Shown here: in pieces, positions 16,825-25,172 of the stretch
Layout: each line of letters begins with the position of its first letter
How positions within the stretch are numbered: position 1 is the stretch's first letter
Origin: Spirosoma taeanense
Lineage (GTDB): Bacteria > Bacteroidota > Bacteroidia > Cytophagales > Spirosomataceae
Reading direction: 5' to 3'
Length of the DNA stretch: 64,000 nucleotides
Assembly (NCBI RefSeq): GCF_013127955.1
Contig: NZ_CP053435.1
Location: 1,922,001 to 1,986,000, forward strand
Program-made: the position numbers and the translations under genes
Notes under the pieces: generated by a model
Told to the model about the DNA's origin: nothing
What the model saw: the letters and a program-made list of their open reading frames with translations, nothing else
Databases searched by the model: none

Positions 16825-16992
16825 TTACCACAGTAGCCCCTTTGCAATGAGCGGGTAAATGAAGTGGTAAACAATATAGGTGAATAAGGCGATTGTCAAT
16901 CCACCCAGAGCAGTTGTTTGATCGAAATTGAACCGGGTCTTGTTGCGGGATGGCCTGGAGACACGCCAGTCCCGCTGGGCTGTATGTTTCAT
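16825..16992 (-). CDS. small single-helix membrane protein
   Basis: A 55-residue protein from ATG at 16990-16992 (MKHTAQRDWRVSRP). The N-terminal half is basic. The C-terminal half is one hydrophobic helix (LGGLTIALFTYIVYHFIYPLIA) ending GLLW. It is convergent with feoB and shares the terminator at 16775-16805. The family is not recognised. It could be a stray ORF, but the start, the helix and a terminator behind it favour a real gene. Farther-upstream in-frame starts look less natural. Confidence 0.5.
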   Translation of the reverse strand: MKHTAQRDWRVSRPSRNKTRFNFDQTTALGGLTIALFTYIVYHFIYPLIAKGLLW

Positions 16993-17219
16993 GTGTGTCG
17001 GTATAAGGATAGTTATCTCAACACAAATTTGGGACCGCATTTTCGCTGATTTTAGCGCAGAAACCCCCTTTTTTTATTAAACGTGTAACTACTTGATTTT
17101 TCGTAGAACACTTTTTCCGGACGTTTCGTAAACGGTTTGTAACCATTATTAGACTAAACTACTTGCTAAATGGAGAGTGTGGAATAATTGCCACATATAT
17201 GTTCCCCAATCTCCACATA

Positions 17220-18722
17220 TTACTCCCAACGAAGTGCGTCGACTACATCGGAAGCAACCATGCCGATCGGGCCACGCTGTTCCGCGACCCGGTCGCCAGC
17301 CAGACCATGGGCATAAACGCCAAGCACAGCGGCCTCAACCGGATCATAGCCCTGCGCTAACAGAGCCGTCAGCACCCCCGTCAGTACATCACCCGTACCG
17401 CCCGTACTCAGACCCGGATTGCCTGTGCCGTTGAAATGAATTTCCCCGGCTGGCGTAGCAACGGCTGAGTAAGCGCCCTTCAGCACCACAACAACCTGAT
17501 GCGTTTTAGCGAAGTCGCGCAGAATCCCCAGTTTCTCGTAATCATCTTTCCATGTCTGGGTAAGCCGCTCAAATTCTTTTGGGTGGGGCGTCAGAATGCT
17601 GTTGGGCGGGACCTGCTCCAGCAACTCCCGATTTTCAGACAGCAGATTCAGGGCGTCGGCATCGACAACAATAGGCTTCTTAAGCGTTGGCAGCAGTTCG
17701 CGGAACATCGCCAGCGTTTCGGGCGCTTTACCAATACCGGGGCCAATGCCCACGGTCGTGTAATCACCAGGGGGCGGACCTTCGACCTCGCTGGGGCCGG
17801 TCAGCACGTACTGATGGCCGTCCGGGCGGCACATCGCTTCAGGAACAGCAGTTTGCAGAACCGGGTAGCCACAGCGCGGAATCTGGACCGTCAACAACCC
17901 CACGCCCGACCGCAGGCAGGCCCGCGCCGACAGTACTGCCGCGCCCATTTTACCGTAGCTGCCCACCAGCAGCAGAGCGTGCCCAAAAGTGCCCTTGTGG
18001 GAATAGCGGTCGCGTTTGTGCAGGAGCAGCCGGGCCTCCCGGGGATGGGTAAAATAGTAAGGCGTGGGCGCAAGGTCAATATACCGTTTATGGAGACGAA
18101 TATCGACGGTATGCCACTCACCCACGTAACGGCCGTTTTTAGGCAGCACGAACGCCAGCTTGGGTAACTGAAACGTAATGGTATAGTCCGGCTCGATAAT
18201 AACGTCATCCTCGGCGTTGGGCTGATCGGCGTAAAGACCGCTGGCAATATCCACCGCGACAACCGTTGCCGGAGCGCGGTTGATGGCTTCGATGGTACTC
18301 TTGACAATCCCTTCGGTTGGGCGCGACAGGCCAGAGCCCAGGATGGCGTCAATGACGACTTCATTGTGCCGCAGAGCCGGAATATCGCGTGAAAATTCGA
18401 TGTAGTTAACCTTTTCGGTGACCAGCTTCAGCCGACGGTGGTTGTGCATGAAGTCGTCCGACTCGCGCGGGGCGTAACGAACAACATGAACCTCCACCGG
18501 ATACTGTCGTTCGAGCAGCAGCCGGGCAATCGCCAGACCGTCGCCCCCGTTATTACCCAGGCCACAAAAGATTTTCGTCAGGGTTGTATCGGGAAAGTGA
18601 TCAACGAACCAGTCGACGAACGCCAGCGCAGCGCGTTCCATAAGATTGAGCGGGGCAATGGGTTCGTTCTGGATGGTGGCTTGGTCGAGGGCACGGATTT
18701 GGTCAACGTTCAATATTTTCAT
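17220..18722 (-). CDS. bifunctional NAD(P)H-hydrate epimerase/dehydratase
   Basis: A 500-residue protein from ATG at 18720-18722 (MKILNVDQIRALD), which is where YjeF-type proteins normally start. Residues 1 to about 215 are the NAD(P)HX epimerase with GNNGGDGLAIARLL and DAILGSGLSR. About 230-500 is the ADP/ATP-dependent NAD(P)HX dehydratase with SYGKMGAAVLSARA, DADALNLL, TPHPKEFERL and GGTGDVLTG. Together they repair hydrated NADH and NADPH. The gene is divergent from rplS. A frame extension to 18773 is rejected as it runs into the promoter region of rplS. About 180 bases after its stop hold nothing recognisable. Confidence 0.93.
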   Translation of the reverse strand: MKILNVDQIRALDQATIQNEPIAPLNLMERAALAFVDWFVDHFPDTTLTKIFCGLGNNGGDGLAIARLLLERQYPVEVHVVRYAPRESDDFMHNHRRLKLVTEKVNYIEFSRDIPALRHNEVVIDAILGSGLSRPTEGIVKSTIEAINRAPATVVAVDIASGLYADQPNAEDDVIIEPDYTITFQLPKLAFVLPKNGRYVGEWHTVDIRLHKRYIDLAPTPYYFTHPREARLLLHKRDRYSHKGTFGHALLLVGSYGKMGAAVLSARACLRSGVGLLTVQIPRCGYPVLQTAVPEAMCRPDGHQYVLTGPSEVEGPPPGDYTTVGIGPGIGKAPETLAMFRELLPTLKKPIVVDADALNLLSENRELLEQVPPNSILTPHPKEFERLTQTWKDDYEKLGILRDFAKTHQVVVVLKGAYSAVATPAGEIHFNGTGNPGLSTGGTGDVLTGVLTALLAQGYDPVEAAVLGVYAHGLAGDRVAEQRGPIGMVASDVVDALRWE

Positions 18723-18785
18723 GGGAATGGCGTCGATTGCGCTGGGTAATTTCACAAAAGTATTTTCTGACACCGAGAAGTTTAC

Positions 18786-18793
18786 TATCTTTG
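18786..18793 (+). promoter_or_regulatory. -7 element of rplS
   Basis: TATCTTTG matches TANNTTTG 43 bases before the rplS ATG. A clear -33 TTG is not seen. Confidence 0.55.
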
Positions 18794-18836
18794 CGGCTCA
18801 TTTCGCAAATACTTATCTGGCGATTTATATACGGTC

Positions 18837-19211
18837 ATGAGCGAGTTAATCAAATTAGTGGAGGCAGACAACGCGCAGCGTCGCGCCGAGTTGCCCACGT
18901 TCCGGGCAGGCGATACGGTGAACGTACACGTCAAAATCCGCGAAGGAAATAAGGAGCGTATTCAGGTATTTACGGGCACGGTGATTCAGCGCCGGAACCC
19001 AAGCAGCGGTGGCGAAACCTTCACCGTTCGCAAAGTATCAAACGGCGTAGGTGTAGAGCGGATTTTCCCGGTTCTGTCGCCGAACATCGACAAAATTGAA
19101 GTGGTTCGTCTGGGTAAAGTTCGCCGGGCTCGGTTGTTCTACCTACGCGGCCGTCAGGGTAAAGCGGCTCGTCTGAAAGAGCGTAAGCCAAAAGCAGTTG
19201 CAGCGGCTTAA
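18837..19211 (+). CDS. rplS: 50S ribosomal protein L19
   Basis: A 124-residue protein, near the usual 115-120 length. L19 landmarks are the opening [51 protein letters not shown] and [17 protein letters not shown]. It sits at the interface of the ribosomal subunits. The alanine/lysine-rich tail is common in Cytophagia. It is monocistronic here, with its own promoter and a following terminator. Confidence 0.97.
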   Translation: MSELIKLVEADNAQRRAELPTFRAGDTVNVHVKIREGNKERIQVFTGTVIQRRNPSSGGETFTVRKVSNGVGVERIFPVLSPNIDKIEVVRLGKVRRARLFYLRGRQGKAARLKERKPKAVAAA

Positions 19212-19238
19212 TTGCCTGCCCCTGATTCCTAACTTATG

Positions 19239-19266
19239 AAAAGCTGTCTGCAAAGGCGGCTTTTTT
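19239..19266 (+). terminator. terminator of rplS
   Basis: An 8-bp stem (19239-19246 with 19257-19264, one G-U pair) is followed by a T-run. Its end overlaps the -7 element of dapF. Confidence 0.7.
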
Positions 19267-19273
19267 ACTTTTG
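19266..19273 (+). promoter_or_regulatory. -7 element of dapF, very close to the start codon
   Basis: TACTTTTG matches TANNTTTG and ends 15 bases before the dapF ATG. The 5' untranslated part would be only about 8-9 bases. Confidence 0.55.
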
Positions 19274-19288
19274 TCTGCCTACAATCCA

Positions 19289-20062
19289 ATGAACTTCTTT
19301 AAATACCAGGGTACCGGCAATGACTTTGTGCTGATTGACGATCGCAACGGAACCTTCCCGATTACAGATCAGGCATTAGTCGAGCGCTTGTGTCACCGGC
19401 GGTTCGGCATTGGAGCCGACGGCCTGATTCTGCTGCAGAGCGATCCGGAGTATGACTTCAGAATGGTGTATTTCAATGCCGATGGGGCGGAGGGCAGTAT
19501 GTGCGGCAACGGTGGTCGGTGTATCGTCCGGTTTGCGCACGACCTGGGCCTGTTTGAAAGCGAAACCCGCTTTAGGGCCATTGACGGCGAGCACGTGGCG
19601 GTAGTGTGCGAGGACGAGATTTTTCTAAAAATGAGTGATGTGTCGGGTATTGAAGAGCGCGCCGGAATGACCTTTCTCAATACCGGCTCGCCCCACGTCG
19701 TTCGCTTCGTAGATGAACTGGAGTCGCTCGATGTTGTTGCTGAAGGGCGCGCTATGCGTTATGATCCGGTCTTTCACCCCGGCGGCACCAATGTTAATTT
19801 TGCACAGGTTATTGACGACCACACGCTCTTTGTCAGAACCTATGAGCGGGGCGTGGAAGACGAAACCTATTCCTGCGGCACAGGCGTAACGGCGGTAGCG
19901 CTGGTAGCCCACCGGCAGCTGAACATGCCCGATCCGGTTTTCATACAAACGTTAGGAGGGAATCTGCGCGTATCGTTCAATCCGCAGCCGGATGCGCACT
20001 TCAACAGCATCTACCTGATTGGCCCGGCCAGACAGGTTTTTGCGGGAACGATAACTGTTTAG
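19289..20062 (+). CDS. dapF: diaminopimelate epimerase
   Basis: A 257-residue enzyme from ATG 19289 (MNFFKYQGTGNDFVLID). A TTG six codons upstream falls inside the promoter and is rejected. Both catalytic cysteines are present, in GSMCGNGGRC and YSCGTGVTA. It converts LL- to meso-diaminopimelate for lysine and peptidoglycan synthesis. No other lys/dap genes are nearby. The assignment is firm. Confidence 0.96.
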   Translation: MNFFKYQGTGNDFVLIDDRNGTFPITDQALVERLCHRRFGIGADGLILLQSDPEYDFRMVYFNADGAEGSMCGNGGRCIVRFAHDLGLFESETRFRAIDGEHVAVVCEDEIFLKMSDVSGIEERAGMTFLNTGSPHVVRFVDELESLDVVAEGRAMRYDPVFHPGGTNVNFAQVIDDHTLFVRTYERGVEDETYSCGTGVTAVALVAHRQLNMPDPVFIQTLGGNLRVSFNPQPDAHFNSIYLIGPARQVFAGTITV

Positions 20063-20109
20063 TTGATTGGGGAGTTCATCAGAAGGGTAATCCAACTTCC
20101 GGTTATATA

Positions 20110-21039
20110 ATGATCATTTACAAAGCAAAGCACTGGTTACCGGCCATCTGGCATTTTCATACGGGTCCTACGGCAAAAGGATTGGTTCAGCGACTAATAG
20201 CTGTTGCTGTTTACGTAATCATTCTGACGGTTGTTGAACTGAATTACGTTGACCTGCGGCTAAAAGACACCCCAAGTTCATTTTTGCAGGCAATGGGAAT
20301 TCTGCTTAGCCTGCTGCTCATTTTTCGCACCAATACCGCCTATGACCGGTTTTATGAAGGACGTCAGGCCTGGGGTGTGCTGGTCAATAACTGCCGGAAT
20401 CTGGCTATCTTTTTCAACGCAGTGCTTCCGCCTGAGGACTCTGGAAACCGGGAGTTCTTTGCCAAAACAATCTCGAATTTTCCCTTTGCGCTCAAGAATC
20501 ACCTGCGGGATATGTCTACGCTGGATGAGCTGGACATTACCGAAGAAGGCGAAAAGCGGGATCTGAGTAACTTTGATCACCTGCCCGCTGGTGTCTCCAA
20601 CCAACTTTGGGTGAAAACCGAACACCTGTATCGGCTGGGCCACTTCTCCGAGTCCCAGCATATCAACCTGAATCAGTACCTAACCTCTCTCATGGATGTC
20701 TGCGGTATTTGCGAGCGGATCAAGAGTACGCCCATTCCGTTTTCCTACAGTCTGTTTATCAAGCTGTTCATAACGCTTTATGTTGGCGTATTGCCATTTA
20801 CGGTAATTGATGTGTATGGCTACCTGACAATTCCGGCCGTGCTGCTGACATCGTATATACTCATCGGACTAGAAATGATCGGGGAGGAGATTGAAGACCC
20901 ATTCGGGCTGGAACGGAATGATCTGCCGCTTAACCAGTTAAGTCAGTTGATCCGGGTGAACGTGCATGACATTCTGCAGATGTACCTGCCGCATGTAGAG
21001 AAGCAGGCCGCCAAGCCCGGCTTTACGATCATGACGTAA
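20110..21039 (+). CDS. bestrophin-family (UPF0187) anion channel
   Basis: A 309-residue membrane protein with bacterial bestrophin landmarks: an N-terminal pair of helices, FRTNTAYDRFYEGRQAWG near residue 75-92, and EDPFGLERNDLPL near the C-terminus. Bacterial members form pentameric chloride or cation channels. It begins 47 bases after dapF and ends 5 bases before the convergent rhodanese gene. Ion preference cannot be read from sequence. Confidence 0.88.
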   Translation: MIIYKAKHWLPAIWHFHTGPTAKGLVQRLIAVAVYVIILTVVELNYVDLRLKDTPSSFLQAMGILLSLLLIFRTNTAYDRFYEGRQAWGVLVNNCRNLAIFFNAVLPPEDSGNREFFAKTISNFPFALKNHLRDMSTLDELDITEEGEKRDLSNFDHLPAGVSNQLWVKTEHLYRLGHFSESQHINLNQYLTSLMDVCGICERIKSTPIPFSYSLFIKLFITLYVGVLPFTVIDVYGYLTIPAVLLTSYILIGLEMIGEEIEDPFGLERNDLPLNQLSQLIRVNVHDILQMYLPHVEKQAAKPGFTIMT

Positions 21040-21044
21040 CACCG

Positions 21045-21353
21045 TCAATCTTCGGCTTCAATGATGCCGCTGTGCAGGTGGTAGATTCTCTTATTCTGAA
21101 ATTCCCGCTGACGCAGCAGGTCTTTGGCGGCTATCCGGCTGCGGACACCATTGGTGCAGATAACAATCAGATTGTCGTACGGAGCCAGTTCAGCTTTGCG
21201 GGTGCGAATGTCCGGCAGGGGAACGTTCAGACCCCCCAGATTAAACTCCTCAAATTCCCACTCGTCGCGCACGTCTACCACGGCGGTGCCCGGCTGCTGA
21301 CGCAGCGTTTCGAACTCGGTCATGGTAATGTCGGTATAAGCAGAGGCAGTCAT
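21045..21353 (-). CDS. single-domain rhodanese-like protein
   Basis: A 102-residue protein made of one rhodanese domain: VVDVRDEWEFEEFNLGG near the N-terminus and the active-site loop ICTNGVRS with the catalytic cysteine and a charged loop. It could carry persulfide sulfur in the cytoplasm. It has no signal peptide, and it is convergent with the bestrophin gene. Annotators would also accept thiosulfate sulfurtransferase. Confidence 0.85.
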   Translation of the reverse strand: MTASAYTDITMTEFETLRQQPGTAVVDVRDEWEFEEFNLGGLNVPLPDIRTRKAELAPYDNLIVICTNGVRSRIAAKDLLRQREFQNKRIYHLHSGIIEAED

Positions 21354-21509
21354 ACTTTCTCTAACAACAGAATTTCTTTTGCTGTTCGATCCGCGGTAGT
21401 GACCGGTACTTTTTGCTACCCGGCTTCAACGAAGGTTAGGAGAATGCCGATCAGGATGAGAGCGTTTAATGAAATAGAAAATCCATTCAGGAACTAAGGT
21501 CTGTCAATC

Positions 21510-21523
21510 TGTCAGCTGGGACA
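21510..21523 (+). promoter_or_regulatory. possible heat-shock control element before htpG
   Basis: A TGTC-N6-GACA dyad with a nearby CTGTCA direct repeat lies 72 bases before the htpG start, in an otherwise geneless gap of 241 bases. Its link to stress control is inferred only from the gene it precedes. Confidence 0.3.
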
Positions 21524-21594
21524 CTACTGGAACAGGATTTGATACCCGCCGGTTAGCTGTTTTAGGCATTTACTCCTTTACTCAAAACACATTT

Positions 21595-23442
21595 ATGGAA
21601 GCCGTACAGAACGAAAAAGGCGATGCTACGCGGGGACAGATTTCGATCCATACCGAGAATATCTTCCCAATTATCAAGAAGTTTCTTTATTCTGATCACG
21701 AAATTTTCCTGCGCGAACTGGTCTCCAACGCCGTCGACGCCACGCAGAAATTACGTCAGTTGGCCTCTTTTGGTGAATTCGGGGGTGAGCTGGGTGAACT
21801 GAAAGTAACAGTTGCGCTCAATGAAGAAGCAAAAACCATTACGATCAGCGATAATGGTATTGGTATGACCGCCGAGGAGATCAAGAAGTATATCAACCAG
21901 ATTGCTTTCTCCGGCGCATCGGATTTCCTGGAAAAATACAAAGATAAAACCGACGATAAAGGCCAGATCATTGGTCATTTCGGACTGGGTTTCTATTCGG
22001 CGTTTATGGTGGCCGAGAAGGTAGAAATCGTTACCAGATCGTATCGCGATGAAGCCGAGGCTGCCCGCTGGGTGTGCGATGGCTCGACGGAGTTTGAACT
22101 GACGCCGGCCGACCGTACCGAACGGGGCACCGACGTCATTCTGCACATCGCGCCCGATTCAGAAGAGTTTCTGGATAAATCACGTCTGCGGGGTATTCTG
22201 GACAAATATGCCCGCTTCCTGCCGGTGCCGATTGAGTTCGACGGACAGACAATCAACAACACAACCCCGATCTGGACCAAAGCGCCGTCTGATCTGACGG
22301 ACGAAGACTACAAGACGTTCTATCGGGAACTGTATCCGATGAGCGAGGAACCGCTGTTCTGGATTCACCTCAACGTTGATTATCCATTCAACCTGACCGG
22401 GATTCTATATTTCCCGCGCATCAAGAACGAGCTGCGATTCCAGCGCGAAAAGATTCAGCTGTATAGCCGTCAGGTGTTCATAACTGACGAAGTGAAGGAC
22501 GTTGTACCCGACTTCCTGATGATGCTGCACGGCGTGATCGACTCGCCTGATATTCCGCTGAACGTATCGCGTAGCTTCCTGCAGGCTGACGCGAACGTTA
22601 AGAAAATTAATGGCTACATCACCCGCAAAGTCGCCGATAAGCTGAACGATCTGTTCAATGCCGACCGGAAAGCGTTTGAGGAGAAATTCGACGATATTGG
22701 TCTGTTTATCAAATATGGTATCCTGAGCGACGACAAGTTCTACGAAAAGGCTAAAAACTTTGTGCTGCTCAAAAACACAGAGGGGGCTTATTCGACGCTG
22801 GACGAGTACCGGGAGAAAGTGCAGGCCAACCAGACCGACAAGAACGAAACGCTGGTGCTGCTCTATACCACCGACCGCAAGCAGCAGGATGCTTACATTG
22901 CGTCGGCCGTCCGTCGCGGTTACGATGTCCTGCTGATGGACAACGTCATTGACCCGCACTTCATCAACGCCCTCGAATATAAACTGGAGAAAGTGCATTT
23001 CGTGCGGGTAGACGCCGATACGCTCGATAAACTGATCGACAAAGGTCTCAACAACGAGAGCGTGTTGTCGGAGGCCGATCGCACGAAGCTGAAAGAGGTA
23101 TTTGAGCAGGTTCTGGATAACAAAACGCTGACCGTTAGTGTGGAAGCCCAGCCGACCGACGAACTGCCCGTAACGATCACCCTGCCGGAGTTCCTTCGCC
23201 GGATGAAAGACATGTCTGCTCTGTCGGGTGAACAGTCATTCTACGGCAATATGCCGGTTGGGTATAACGTAGTGGTCAATGCTAACCACCCGCTGATTGG
23301 CAGGATTCTGACCGAAACCGACGCCGATGCGCAGAAATCGCTCGTGATGCAGGTCTATGATCTGGCGCTGCTGGCCCAGAACATGCTGACCGGTGCCGAT
23401 CTGACTGCCTTCGTTCGCCGGACGGTGGAAAGATTGTCATAG
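21595..23442 (+). CDS. htpG: molecular chaperone HtpG (Hsp90)
   Basis: A 615-residue protein with all Hsp90 parts. The N-terminal GHKL ATPase has LVSNAVDATQKL, DNGIGM and GHFGLGFYSAFMV. The middle domain has DVVPDFLMMLHGVIDSPDIP followed by LNVSRSFLQ. A C-terminal dimerisation domain with NANHPLI completes it. It is an ATP-driven cytoplasmic chaperone for late folding steps. It is monocistronic, ending in a strong terminator. Confidence 0.97.
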   Translation: MEAVQNEKGDATRGQISIHTENIFPIIKKFLYSDHEIFLRELVSNAVDATQKLRQLASFGEFGGELGELKVTVALNEEAKTITISDNGIGMTAEEIKKYINQIAFSGASDFLEKYKDKTDDKGQIIGHFGLGFYSAFMVAEKVEIVTRSYRDEAEAARWVCDGSTEFELTPADRTERGTDVILHIAPDSEEFLDKSRLRGILDKYARFLPVPIEFDGQTINNTTPIWTKAPSDLTDEDYKTFYRELYPMSEEPLFWIHLNVDYPFNLTGILYFPRIKNELRFQREKIQLYSRQVFITDEVKDVVPDFLMMLHGVIDSPDIPLNVSRSFLQADANVKKINGYITRKVADKLNDLFNADRKAFEEKFDDIGLFIKYGILSDDKFYEKAKNFVLLKNTEGAYSTLDEYREKVQANQTDKNETLVLLYTTDRKQQDAYIASAVRRGYDVLLMDNVIDPHFINALEYKLEKVHFVRVDADTLDKLIDKGLNNESVLSEADRTKLKEVFEQVLDNKTLTVSVEAQPTDELPVTITLPEFLRRMKDMSALSGEQSFYGNMPVGYNVVVNANHPLIGRILTETDADAQKSLVMQVYDLALLAQNMLTGADLTAFVRRTVERLS

Positions 23443-23460
23443 TTTTCATTATTTTGTTTT

Positions 23461-23503
23461 AATCCTCTCAAAATTAGGCTCGCTTGGTTTTGAGAGGATT
23501 TTT
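23461..23503 (+). terminator. strong terminator after htpG
   Basis: A 13-bp perfect stem (23461-23473 with 23488-23500) and a 14-base loop are followed by a short T-run. Confidence 0.9.
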
Positions 23504-23561
23504 AACGCATATATGTGTTAACTTGTAATCTAGTAAAAGGACACTTCTAATAGGTATTTGA

Positions 23562-24467
23562 ATGCAGCTTTTCTTCCATGATGTTGGTATCAGCGGTGCT
23601 GATCGTGATTTTCCAAAAACCGTCTTCAGTAGTATATCGCTTCAAACTATAGAGAAGAATATACCCCAACATGTCAAATCAGAAGTATTAGAGGCTCTTG
23701 ATCGCGAATTTATAAGTGGTGAATTTAACTGTTGGGGGGTACCTGCAGGCGCCGGAAGTGTAATAAGACAATTGGAAGTAGGCGATGTAATGCTATTAAT
23801 ACGTACAACAGGTGGAGATGGGGATATACCCGCACTTTGCAGAGTGCGTGCATATTGGAGGGAACAGTTGGCTGAACTCTCTCATGCGTTATGGGGAAGC
23901 GCCCGATTCCCTTATATTTTCTTCTTTAAAACCGAGTCTATTTCGCTTACATGGGCAGATTTGAAAGAGCACGTTGGTTATGCGCCGAACTTTCGGCCTA
24001 GTGGAAATGTGTATCGTGTGCGTCATGATAGACTTAGAGAATTTGGTGGAATAGAAGGCTACATGAATTTTATCACTGGCAGAAACCGGCCAACTTCGTA
24101 CTCATCTTCGTTGCCCATAGGATACGTCTCAGAACCAATAGAGGACGATTATCAAGAAGGTGAGCGTTTGATTAGGGAAAGTAGTTACTTTCAACGTAAT
24201 CCACAATTAGTTAGACAGGCAAAAAAACTCTACGGGAATTCGTGTCAGGTCTGTGGCTTTAATTTTGAAAACAAGTACGGAGAAATTGGGGCTAACTATA
24301 TCGAATGTCATCATTTGAACCCACTTTCGGAGCGTGAGAATACTTCGGCCAACTTAGTGACGAATGTCGCAGACGTAAGAGTCGTTTGCTCTAATTGCCA
24401 TAGAATGTTGCATAGGCAACGTCCAGCTTTAACCATCGAAGAGTTAAAGCTGCGTTTGCGCTATTGA
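23562..24467 (+). CDS. HNH endonuclease with PUA/EVE-like N-terminal part
   Basis: A 301-residue protein. The C-terminal third is an HNH nuclease with zinc-binding CQVC (228-231), ECHHLNPLSE (249-258) and VCSNCHRMLH (275-284). Residues about 1-150 contain VGDVMLLIRTTGGDGDIPAL and a run of beta strands that look like an EVE/PUA-type base-reading domain; this part is less sure. Fusions of this type act as modification-dependent restriction enzymes in other bacteria. The gene is distinctly richer in A and T, with codons (ATA, AGA, TTA) rare in its neighbours. It stands alone between a terminator and a convergent gene, all signs of acquisition by transfer. No methylase is adjacent. Confidence 0.82.
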   Translation: MQLFFHDVGISGADRDFPKTVFSSISLQTIEKNIPQHVKSEVLEALDREFISGEFNCWGVPAGAGSVIRQLEVGDVMLLIRTTGGDGDIPALCRVRAYWREQLAELSHALWGSARFPYIFFFKTESISLTWADLKEHVGYAPNFRPSGNVYRVRHDRLREFGGIEGYMNFITGRNRPTSYSSSLPIGYVSEPIEDDYQEGERLIRESSYFQRNPQLVRQAKKLYGNSCQVCGFNFENKYGEIGANYIECHHLNPLSERENTSANLVTNVADVRVVCSNCHRMLHRQRPALTIEELKLRLRY

Positions 24468-24531
24468 TATCACAAATAGTTAAAATATTAAGCAAAGGTA
24501 TTTCTATTGCTAACCCTGCTTCACAAAGTGA

Positions 24532-25128
24532 TTATTGCAACCTATGGTTATTTGCCGAACGTGTAAACCATATTTTACGTCGGGTGAGTAGCCGACCAAT
24601 GACGAACAGCAGGACGGCAGCGACAATCACGACGGCAACCAGCGGTAGCAGAATCGTAAATACAGACAGCCCCACCGAGGCCACGTTCTCGCCTGTGGCC
24701 ACAACCGGGTTGGCAATCCCACCCGTGGTAGCCGTTGAGCCCAGTCGCAGCAGGCTTGTCCCGGCCTGAACGATCCCGGCCGAACTACCGCCCAACATCA
24801 GCCCGAGTCCCCAGTGCAGCACCGGATTGTCGATGTGCAGAAAAGACGTACTCAGGAGCGTACCGGCAATGATAGACGCGGGCGTGGCCAGCGTATCCAG
24901 AACGTTATCGAGCCAGGGGATATAATACGCCCCAATCTCGAAAACCGTAGCGATGGACAGGCCCAGCAGGGCAGGCCATCCGCTGAGCCATTCGAAGCCG
25001 GTCATCGTGCCGATAATACCGAGTTTGGTGGCTATACTGGCAATCAGCAGCGGTACAAACACCCGAAAGCCGCAGCACGCGGCCAGCCCCACGCCAATAC
25101 AGGCACTCATAATCCATTCGATGGACAT
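24532..25128 (-). CDS. DUF4126 membrane protein
   Basis: A 198-residue hydrophobic protein with about five membrane segments and many small residues. The stretches GVGLAACCGFRVFVPLL, LSIATVFEIGAYYIPWLDN and TGGIANPVVATGEN match the DUF4126 family. Its function is unknown. It lies on the minus strand, 44 bases after the helicase start, and is convergent with the HNH gene. The C-terminal tail (IWFTRSANNHRLQ) is short and basic. Confidence 0.82.
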   Translation of the reverse strand: MSIEWIMSACIGVGLAACCGFRVFVPLLIASIATKLGIIGTMTGFEWLSGWPALLGLSIATVFEIGAYYIPWLDNVLDTLATPASIIAGTLLSTSFLHIDNPVLHWGLGLMLGGSSAGIVQAGTSLLRLGSTATTGGIANPVVATGENVASVGLSVFTILLPLVAVVIVAAVLLFVIGRLLTRRKIWFTRSANNHRLQ

Positions 25129-25172
25129 AACGTAGCGTTTAGGAAGCCTAACGGGTTTTAGACCGATCTGGT

